A DNA stretch of 22,555 nt from Ferruginibacter sp. (GTDB taxonomy: Bacteria; Bacteroidota; Bacteroidia; Chitinophagales; Chitinophagaceae), in NCBI GenBank assembly GCA_025352435.1, contig JANXTN010000277.1, positions 1 to 22,555 on the forward strand, written 5' to 3'. The translations under genes and the position numbers were made by a program. Below the pieces are notes generated by a model, which saw only the letters and a list, made by a program, of their open reading frames with translations, was not told the origin of the DNA and ran no database searches. Shown piece by piece: positions 15,176 through 21,192 of the stretch (the first letter of the stretch is position 1; every line of letters starts with the position of its first letter).

Positions 15176-16168
15176 TTGGCTACAAAGTTTTCTAAAGAAA
15201 CTTACCTGTATTGGTACGAAATGATGTTGCTGCTTCGTCGGTTTGAAGAGAAAACCGGCCAATTATATGGAATGCAGAAGATTCGTGGATTTTGCCATTT
15301 GTATATTGGACAAGAAGCTGTGGCAGCAGGTTGTATGACTGCAACTACCCCTGAAGATAAATTTATTACAGCCTACCGGGATCATGCATTAGCAATTGCA
15401 AAAGGGGTGAGTGCTAAAAGTTGTATGGCCGAACTGTATGGAAAAGCTACAGGATGCAGTAAAGGGAAGGGTGGGAGTATGCACTTCTTTGGCGTTGAAC
15501 AAGGTTTCTTTGGTGGGCACGGGATTGTAGGCGCACAAATAGGAACTGGTGCCGGGCTTGCATTTGCAGAGCGGTACAGAGGTACACAAAATGTTGTACT
15601 TTGTTTTTTTGGCGATGGTGCTTCCCGCCAGGGAATGTTACATGAAACCTTTAACATGGCAATGTTGTGGGATTTGCCTGTCGTTTTTATTTGTGAGAAT
15701 AACGGTTATGCCATGGGTACTTCTGTAAAAAGAACTAGCAAAACTCTTGATATTTATAAAATGGCTGATGCTTATGAAATGCCTGCAGATACTGTTGATG
15801 GCATGAGCCCTGAAGATGTACACAATGCAATTCTAAGAGCAGTGAACAGAGCAAGAGAAAAAGGCGGGCCAACTTTATTGGAAATAAAAACTTATCGCTA
15901 TAAAGGACATAGCATGAGTGACCCACAAAAATACAGAACCAAAGAAGAGTTGGAAGAATACAAAACCAAAGACCCGATTGAACACGTCTTAAAAGTTTTA
16001 AAAACTGATTTCAGTGTTTCCGATGAAGATGTTGAAACAATCAATGAAAGAGTAAAGATAGAGGTAGAAGAAGCAGTAAAATTTGCAGAAGAAAGTCCTT
16101 GGCCAAATGATGATGAACTTTTAAAAGACGTTTACATTCAGGAAGATTATCCATTTATAACAGATTAA
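15176..16168 (+). CDS. pdhA: pyruvate dehydrogenase E1 component, alpha subunit
   Basis: Thiamine-diphosphate-dependent decarboxylase subunit that feeds acetyl-CoA into central metabolism. The ThDP-binding motif starts at GDGAS (146-150) and ends at ENNGYAMGT (174-182). The N-terminal MMLLLRRFEEKTGQLYG, HLYIGQEAVAAG, AYRDHALAIAKG and GKGGSMHFF stretches are diagnostic of PdhA, and the loop YRYKGHSMSDPQKYR near the active site is intact. The length of 330 residues is typical. The start is TTG at 15176, immediately giving the expected MATKFSKETYLYWYEMM; the next Met is already inside conserved sequence. No E1 beta, E2 or E3 gene is adjacent, so the complex is encoded at several loci. It is probably first in an operon with the three + genes that follow. 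Confidence 0.93.
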   Translation: MATKFSKETYLYWYEMMLLLRRFEEKTGQLYGMQKIRGFCHLYIGQEAVAAGCMTATTPEDKFITAYRDHALAIAKGVSAKSCMAELYGKATGCSKGKGGSMHFFGVEQGFFGGHGIVGAQIGTGAGLAFAERYRGTQNVVLCFFGDGASRQGMLHETFNMAMLWDLPVVFICENNGYAMGTSVKRTSKTLDIYKMADAYEMPADTVDGMSPEDVHNAILRAVNRAREKGGPTLLEIKTYRYKGHSMSDPQKYRTKEELEEYKTKDPIEHVLKVLKTDFSVSDEDVETINERVKIEVEEAVKFAEESPWPNDDELLKDVYIQEDYPFITD

Positions 16169-16206
16169 TAAATAGAACATAATTTTTAATAATACCACCA
16201 ACTAAC

Positions 16207-16941
16207 ATGGCAGAAAAGACAACGGAAGTAGTAACGACGGAAGACAACATAACTACTGAAACTTATGCAGTAAAGAAGAATTTTTGGGATACTTATAGCA
16301 AGCCTATCATTTATGCAGGATCTGCCTTAATTATTCTTTTGGGCGCTTATTTTGGATATCAAAAACTAGTAAAAGAACCAAAAGAACAGGATGCTGCAGC
16401 ATTAATTTTTCCTGCTGAATATTTATTTGATAAGATGGCACAAACCGGTTTTAATAAAGATACAGTTAATACCGTTCTCAACGGTGGTGTAAGTGATGGT
16501 GTAAATGTTACGGGTCTTTTAAAAGTTGCAAGTAAGTATAGTGGGACATTGAATGGCAACCGTGCCGAATATATGATAGGTGCATGTTACCTTCACATAA
16601 AAGAATTTGATAAAGCAATTCAACATTTAAAAGATTACAATTCAAACGGGGCTTCACAGGTTGATATTAAAAAATATATGTTGCTTGGCAGTGCGTATGC
16701 GGAAAAACAAAACAAAGAAGAAGCTTTAAATGCATACAAAAAAGCTGCCACAGTCAATGACAAAGATGAAGCATTTACAGCTGATGCTTTAATTACCGCA
16801 GCTGCTTATGCAGATGTTATCGGAAAATCAAAAGAAGCTATAGAACTTTATCAAAAGGCAAAGGATAATTATCCAAATTTTCCAGCAGTACAGAGTGGGG
16901 AAGTAGAAAAGCATCTTGCAAAATTGGGTGTTACTAAATAA
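16207..16941 (+). CDS. membrane-anchored TPR protein, YfgM-like
   Basis: A 244-residue protein with a polar N-terminus (1-31), one membrane segment (about 33-52, IIYAGSALIILLGAYFGY) and an extracytoplasmic domain. The latter contains tetratricopeptide-like helices from about residue 115 (GNRAEYMIGACYLHIKEFDKAIQHLKDY, then YMLLGSAYAEKQNKEEALNAYKKA, then ITAAAYADVIGKSKEAIELYQKA). The layout matches YfgM-type periplasmic chaperone or secretion-accessory proteins associated with the SecYEG translocon. It lies 38 bases after pdhA and 9 bases before ribH, so co-transcription is likely, though no functional tie to either is evident. The family call is by architecture. Confidence 0.75.
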   Translation: MAEKTTEVVTTEDNITTETYAVKKNFWDTYSKPIIYAGSALIILLGAYFGYQKLVKEPKEQDAAALIFPAEYLFDKMAQTGFNKDTVNTVLNGGVSDGVNVTGLLKVASKYSGTLNGNRAEYMIGACYLHIKEFDKAIQHLKDYNSNGASQVDIKKYMLLGSAYAEKQNKEEALNAYKKAATVNDKDEAFTADALITAAAYADVIGKSKEAIELYQKAKDNYPNFPAVQSGEVEKHLAKLGVTK

Positions 16942-16950
16942 AAAGATTTA

Positions 16951-17445
16951 ATGGCAATTAGCAACAATAATTTAACTGATACAACAGGCATCCAATTAAC
17001 AAAGGATGCCTTTGTTATTATAATAAAAACAGAGTGGAATCAACACGTAATTTCTATTCTCGAAGAGGGATGTAAGAAAGTTTTAGATGGTCATGGAGTA
17101 AGTTATAAAGTTTTTGAAGTGCCCGGTGCTTTTGAAATTCCTTTTGCTGTTAACAAATACTGGAGCTATGCAAATAATAATAATGGTCCTAAACTGCCGG
17201 ATGCATTTATAGCACTTGGGTGTGTTATAAGAGGTGATACGCCACACTTTGAATATGTTTGTGAAGGTGTTACGCAAGGAATAATGAGTTTAAATATTTC
17301 TCTTCCTGTACCCATAATTTATGGAGTACTCACCGTAAATAATCAATTACAGGCTGATGAAAGACTTGGAGGCAGCCATGGCCACAAAGGTGAAGAAGCT
17401 GCAGCAGCGGCTTTGAAAATGATTGCATTTTCGCAGTCTCTTTAA
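16951..17445 (+). CDS. ribH: 6,7-dimethyl-8-ribityllumazine synthase
   Basis: The penultimate step of riboflavin synthesis, condensing a ribityl-aminouracil with dihydroxybutanone phosphate; the enzyme normally assembles into pentamers or 60-mers. Motifs are KTEWN (26-30), VPGAFEIPFA (57-66), GCVIRGDTPHFEYVCEG (90-106) with the catalytic His at 99, and GVLTVNNQLQADERLGG (125-141). The C-terminal SHGHKGEEAAAAALKM is the usual end helix. There is no FMN riboswitch space upstream (9 bases after the TPR gene), so expression should follow the pdhA operon. The other riboflavin genes are elsewhere. Confidence 0.95.
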   Translation: MAISNNNLTDTTGIQLTKDAFVIIIKTEWNQHVISILEEGCKKVLDGHGVSYKVFEVPGAFEIPFAVNKYWSYANNNNGPKLPDAFIALGCVIRGDTPHFEYVCEGVTQGIMSLNISLPVPIIYGVLTVNNQLQADERLGGSHGHKGEEAAAAALKMIAFSQSL

Positions 17446-17458
17446 ATATTTTTTATTA

Positions 17459-18178
17459 ATGAATGTTCAAATTTTTATACCATGCTTTGTGGATCAGCTT
17501 TATCCACAAACAGCATTTAATATGGTGAAGGTTTTAGAGAAAGCCGGCTGCAAAGTGTCTTACAATACAAACCAAACATGCTGTGGCCAACCTGCCTTTA
17601 ATGCCGGATTTTGTGATGAAGCAAGAGTAGTCGCTTCTAAATTTTTAAATGATTTTGATAATGCAGAGTATTTAGTTGCCCCAAGCGCAAGCTGTGTTGG
17701 CTTTATAAAAAATTATTATCCATCTTTATTTGAAAAAAATATTGACCAGAACACGATTCAAAGTCTTGGTAAGAGAACATATGAGTTTAGTGAGTTTCTC
17801 CTAGATGTTTTAAAAGTAGAAAATTTTGGCGCATCGTTTAAGGGTAAAATAACCTATCACGATAGCTGTGCTGCTCTGAGAGAATGTAAAATAAAAGATG
17901 GCCCAAGACGCTTGCTTCAAAATGTAAAAGGCTTAGAGCTTGTTGAGATGAATGATGTAGAAACCTGTTGCGGCTTTGGCGGAACTTTCTCTGTAAAGTT
18001 TGAAGGAATTTCTGTTGCGATGGGAGAGCAGAAAATTTCAAATATTCTCGCTACAGGTGCTGATGCAGTGGTTTCTACTGATTGTAGTTGTTTGATGCAA
18101 ATTGGTGGAATAATAAAACAAAAAAATCTACCTATTGAAACCTTTCATCTTGCAGATATATTAGCCAGTGGATGGTAA
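17459..18178 (+). CDS. LutA/YkgE-like cysteine-rich (CCG) Fe-S protein
   Basis: The start is set at ATG 17459 (MNVQIFIPCFVDQLYPQTA), giving 239 residues and a 13-base gap after ribH. A TTG start at 17423 would overlap ribH and adds non-family sequence. There are two cysteine-rich CCG domains: Cys9 with TCCGQPAFNAG (40-50), then SCAALREC (136-143) with ETCCGFGGTFSVK (168-180), plus DCSCLMQI (208-215). Relatives bind Fe-S clusters and form one subunit of lactate (LutABC) or glycolate oxidase complexes and heterodisulfide reductases. No lutB or lutC gene is adjacent, so its partner and electron acceptor cannot be read from context. Confidence 0.85.
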   Translation: MNVQIFIPCFVDQLYPQTAFNMVKVLEKAGCKVSYNTNQTCCGQPAFNAGFCDEARVVASKFLNDFDNAEYLVAPSASCVGFIKNYYPSLFEKNIDQNTIQSLGKRTYEFSEFLLDVLKVENFGASFKGKITYHDSCAALRECKIKDGPRRLLQNVKGLELVEMNDVETCCGFGGTFSVKFEGISVAMGEQKISNILATGADAVVSTDCSCLMQIGGIIKQKNLPIETFHLADILASGW

Positions 18179-18200
18179 TATAAATAATTCGAAATGATTT

Positions 18201-18242
18201 CAAATGAAAAAAGCATCCGTTACCGGACGCTTTTTTCATTTG
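18201..18242. terminator. bidirectional intrinsic terminator
   Basis: A 19-bp stem (CAAATGAAAAAAGCATCCG with its complement, one A-C mismatch) closes on a TTAC loop. T runs occur on both strands, so it can end both the CCG-protein transcript (+) and the ferritin-like transcript (-). Confidence 0.9.
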
Positions 18243-18256
18243 ATTGATTATAAAAA

Positions 18257-19132
18257 TTATGGAACGATAAATGGATCAACAATCATAAGCACTGCTGCTC
18301 TCGATAATGGTTCATCAAATGAAGCGCTTGCTGCAACATTAGAAACTCCACCTACTTGTGCTATGTTAATTCCGTTTTGAACGGTTAATTCTTCCCCATT
18401 GTAACTCGGCTGTACTGCGGCTTGGAAACCTGCACCAATATTACTTTCATTTAAATTGATCCATGGTTTAATATCACCAACATATGCAGGAGAACCCGTA
18501 GCAAGACCACGTGCTCTTCTCATTTGGCGAACGTGTGAAGCATGTCTTGCTTCAACTGAATGAATATTTAAAGCTGCAGTGAGGACTACTTTGTTGTTAA
18601 TTAATGTTCCTGCCGCACCTTTATATGCACGTACACCTGTATCTTCAAAAGCTTGAGACATCGCTAAGAACACATCATAATTTGCTTCCCATCCTAAGAA
18701 CGGCCCCATATTGCTACCCTTTCCACCTGTAAAGTCAAACTTTGGCTCTGGTGTAGGTGTAGCTCCTAAAGAAGAAATTACCGATTTCAAAAATGCAACG
18801 TGCTGAGCTTCATGGTCACGTATTTTTGTTAAGGCGGCAAGACCTGCAGCACCTGAATTAGCCTGTACACCGGGACCTGCAACACCAATCTGATAAAATT
18901 TTCCCTCCAAGTATTCAAGTGTCAATGCAAATTGTAATGTAGCAAGCACATCAGTAGGAGTTTGGCCGTATGCTTTTTTGAACATTGAACCCAAGACCAA
19001 TGGCATAGAGGCAAGTGCTGCTTTACCTGTAAATTTTGCAAATTCTTTCATGGCAGAACGACGTGTGTCTAACCTGTCATAAACATCTGCATCTACTTTT
19101 TCTATTTCAGAAAATATATTTTGTAAATTCAT
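18257..19132 (-). CDS. exported ferritin-like protein (second of tandem pair)
   Basis: A 291-residue protein with a four-helix ferritin-like core (Ferritin_2/DUF4439-like). Likely metal ligands are at LEYLEGKFY (Glu73, Glu76), DHEAQH (His107, Glu108, His111), AFEDTG (Glu163) and SVEARHASH (Glu194, His197), matching an ExxE/HExxH di-metal pattern. The N-terminal part has TRRSAMKEFAKF (23-34) and then a hydrophobic run to AYGQ (about 38-57), which resembles a twin-arginine signal, though it begins unusually late. A Gly/Ser/Asn-rich tail (about 220-291) follows the core. It lies 31 bases after its paralogue on the same strand. Iron or other metal handling outside the cytoplasm is plausible; the actual reaction is unknown. 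Confidence 0.8.
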   Translation of the reverse strand: MNLQNIFSEIEKVDADVYDRLDTRRSAMKEFAKFTGKAALASMPLVLGSMFKKAYGQTPTDVLATLQFALTLEYLEGKFYQIGVAGPGVQANSGAAGLAALTKIRDHEAQHVAFLKSVISSLGATPTPEPKFDFTGGKGSNMGPFLGWEANYDVFLAMSQAFEDTGVRAYKGAAGTLINNKVVLTAALNIHSVEARHASHVRQMRRARGLATGSPAYVGDIKPWINLNESNIGAGFQAAVQPSYNGEELTVQNGINIAQVGGVSNVAASASFDEPLSRAAVLMIVDPFIVP

Positions 19133-19163
19133 TTTTAAAGATTTAAAGTTTTAAAATTTTGCT

Positions 19164-19874
19164 TTATGCAGGCAACCCTCGTTTACTTATTTGTGAGTCA
19201 GCAGTAAGGAATGCGTTTGCAATGTCTACTATTGCAGTAGGAGGTTTTGAAATATCCAATGCGTTAGCATCTAAATCATCTGCAAATGTTCCATTGCTAA
19301 TTAAATCACGAATTAAAGCAGCATGACGTGCTTCGACAGAAACGATTTTTCCTGCAGCAAGTAAATAATTTACATCTACTATGTATTGACCTGCGCCATT
19401 GTAAGCCGAAACACCTGTGTCTTCAAAAGCTTTAGCCTGAGCTAATATTCCGCCTCTTGATGTAAAATCAACTGCAGCAAAGTTAGGAGTCAATCCTTTA
19501 ATTGCGTTTGAACCTAATGCAGCTTTGAAGAATTCGCGGTGAGAAACTTCATGATCTTTAATATCCATCATGTAAGTTTTTTCTAGCACTGACATTGAAT
19601 TAAAACCTGCTGAAGCAACTACTTGTGTGTAAAAAGCTGCTTCCAATTGCTCAAGAGCATACGCAAAATTTAAAATTTGAAAATCTCCCGCACCTAAGAA
19701 AACACCTTTATCAGTGTTCGGATCTACATAATCATTGTTTTTATTACACGCAGATCCAAGAGCTACTACAGCTGCCGATGCACCGAAAAACTTCAGCATA
19801 TTTCTTCTTTGAATACCAAAGGACGAAATCAATTGCTCATCCTGTAAAGGAGGAGATGAGATTTGTTTTTTCAT
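19164..19874 (-). CDS. exported ferritin-like lipoprotein (first of tandem pair)
   Basis: A 236-residue paralogue of the downstream gene. The N-terminus has a twin-arginine-like motif, QRRNMLKFFG (22-31), then a hydrophobic stretch ending in a lipobox-like ALGSAC with Cys43, so Tat export and lipid anchoring are both suggested. The core repeats the ligand pattern: LEQLEAAFY (Glu75, Glu78), DHEVSH (His108, Glu109, His112), AFEDTG (Glu151) and SVEARHA (Glu181, His184). It starts at ATG 19874. A plausible -7 element lies at 19912-19919. The two genes form a two-gene operon ended by the terminator at 18201-18242. Confidence 0.82.
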   Translation of the reverse strand: MKKQISSPPLQDEQLISSFGIQRRNMLKFFGASAAVVALGSACNKNNDYVDPNTDKGVFLGAGDFQILNFAYALEQLEAAFYTQVVASAGFNSMSVLEKTYMMDIKDHEVSHREFFKAALGSNAIKGLTPNFAAVDFTSRGGILAQAKAFEDTGVSAYNGAGQYIVDVNYLLAAGKIVSVEARHAALIRDLISNGTFADDLDANALDISKPPTAIVDIANAFLTADSQISKRGLPA

Positions 19875-19911
19875 AAAATTTATTTAATTATTAAAAGTGT
19901 TGTAACATTGA

Positions 19912-19919
19912 CAAACATA
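19912..19919 (-). promoter_or_regulatory. possible -7 promoter element for ferritin-like operon
   Basis: Read on the minus strand this is TATGTTTG, a TAnnTTTG match, 37 bases before the ATG at 19874. The rest of the 173-base gap (19875-20047) is AT-rich, and no further structure is evident. Confidence 0.45.
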
Positions 19920-20047
19920 AATTTTGCCAACTATTTTGAACTACGCATTTTACTTGAAAAGGGTTTTACAATTGTGTATAAGAAAATTTAACGGGTAATT
20001 GAGAGTAACCCTTTGAGGAAATATTTATACATGAAATATAATTGTTT

Positions 20048-20464
20048 ATGGCATTTTGGTTATTAAAATCAGAACCTTTTAAATACAGTTGGGAGCAGTT
20101 TGTTGTAGATAAAAGAACCCATTGGGATGGAGTGAGGAATTATCTCGCAAGAAATTTTATGAAGGCAATGAAGAAGGGCGATAAAATATTTTTTTATCAT
20201 AGCAACGAAGGGTTAGAAATTGTAGGCATTGCAAAAGTCGTAAAGGAATACTATCAGGATCCTACAACACATGAACCCGCGTGGGTTGTGGTAGATATTT
20301 CTCCTGTCAAAAAATTAAAAAAAACGGTTTCACTTGCCCAAATAAAACAGGAAAAAGATCTACAGGAAATGGCGCTGATAAAATCTATGCGCTTATCTGT
20401 ACAACCTGTGAAGGAAGAGGAATGGAATAAAATCTTACGAATGGCAGGGGAGGTACCTAATTAA
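20048..20464 (+). CDS. EVE domain protein
   Basis: The start is set at ATG 20048 (MAFWLLKSEPFKYSWEQF), giving 138 residues; a TTG two codons earlier is not needed. EVE-family features are FWLLKSEP at the N-terminus, WDGVRNYLARNFMKAMKKGDKIFFYHS (about 26-52), the GLEIVGIAKVVKEYYQDPT strand region and the C-terminal ALIKSMRLSVQPVKEEEWNKIL. EVE domains have a PUA-like fold and bind modified bases in DNA or RNA; stand-alone bacterial members are common and their roles are largely unknown. The sirtuin gene follows 32 bases downstream and may be co-transcribed. No restriction-modification genes are nearby, which argues against a restriction role here. Confidence 0.9.
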   Translation: MAFWLLKSEPFKYSWEQFVVDKRTHWDGVRNYLARNFMKAMKKGDKIFFYHSNEGLEIVGIAKVVKEYYQDPTTHEPAWVVVDISPVKKLKKTVSLAQIKQEKDLQEMALIKSMRLSVQPVKEEEWNKILRMAGEVPN

Positions 20465-20496
20465 CAGTTTACTGATTGCCTTACATTAACATTTAG

Positions 20497-21192
20497 ATGG
20501 ACAAGAAACATATCGTTGTATTAACAGGTGCAGGAATAAGTGCAGAGAGCGGCATAAAAACATTTAGAGATAATGACGGTTTATGGATGGGACATGATAT
20601 AAACGAAGTAGCTACCCCGAGAGGCTTTGCAAAAAATCCAGCTTTGGTATTAGATTTTTATAATCAAAGAAGGAGGGAAATAAAAAATGTAGAACCAAAT
20701 CTTGCTCATGTTGGGCTTGCAGCATTGGAAGAAAATTTTAATGTAACGATCATTACACAAAACATAGATGATTTACATGAAAGAGGGGGTTCTAAAAACA
20801 TCATTCATTTACATGGGGAGATTTTTAAGATGCGGAGTACAGGTGATAAGTTTAGAACTTATCCCATTCATGGAGATATTTTAGTAGGTGACTTAGCAGA
20901 CGATGGCAACCAATTAAGACCACACATTGTTTGGTTTGAGGAGGAAGTTCCCATGATAGAAACTGCAGTAGACGTAGTAAGGACTGCAGATACTTTTGTG
21001 GTAATAGGAACTTCTTTACAGGTTTATCCCGCTGCTGGTTTATTAGATTTAGTGAGAGATGAAGTTCCTAAATATATAATTGATAAGAAAATCCCTGCTG
21101 TGCATCATTTACAAAATATAATCCCATTGGAAGGAACTGCATCCGATGGCGTAATAAGATTAAAAAGGCTATTGCTGCATAAAATAAGCTAG
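20497..21192 (+). CDS. cobB: NAD-dependent protein deacylase, SIR2/CobB type
   Basis: A sirtuin that removes acyl groups from lysine using NAD. Motifs are VLTGAGISAESGIKTFRD (8-25), TQNIDDLHERGG (87-98) and the catalytic His in HLHGE (His106). The Tyr55-x-x-Arg58 pair in FYNQRRR matches the class III pattern associated with desuccinylase/demalonylase activity. The four zinc-binding cysteines are missing: the protein has no cysteine at all, and the loop GEIFKMRSTGDKFRT stands where a zinc ribbon would begin. At 231 residues it is a minimal sirtuin. It ends convergently with the saccharopine dehydrogenase gene, sharing the CTAG of both stop codons. Confidence 0.92.
   Translation: MDKKHIVVLTGAGISAESGIKTFRDNDGLWMGHDINEVATPRGFAKNPALVLDFYNQRRREIKNVEPNLAHVGLAALEENFNVTIITQNIDDLHERGGSKNIIHLHGEIFKMRSTGDKFRTYPIHGDILVGDLADDGNQLRPHIVWFEEEVPMIETAVDVVRTADTFVVIGTSLQVYPAAGLLDLVRDEVPKYIIDKKIPAVHHLQNIIPLEGTASDGVIRLKRLLLHKIS

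Noticed and set aside
16942..16950. FMN riboswitch before ribH
   Set aside because: The gap is 9 bases.
17423..17458. Upstream TTG start for the CCG protein
   Set aside because: It overlaps ribH and adds hydrophobic residues not seen in the family; ATG 17459 leads straight into the conserved PCFVDQ.
18201..18242. Long inverted repeat as a mobile-element end or attachment site
   Set aside because: It lies between convergent gene ends with T runs on both strands, the standard form of a bidirectional terminator, and no partner repeat exists.
19625..19876. 83-codon + frame opposite the first ferritin-like gene
   Set aside because: It is antisense to a well-supported gene and has no recognisable features.
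20048..21192. EVE plus SIR2 as a defence system
   Set aside because: The SIR2 protein is a compact CobB-type deacylase, not a defence SIR2 domain fused to other modules, and no nuclease, Argonaute or restriction gene is nearby.
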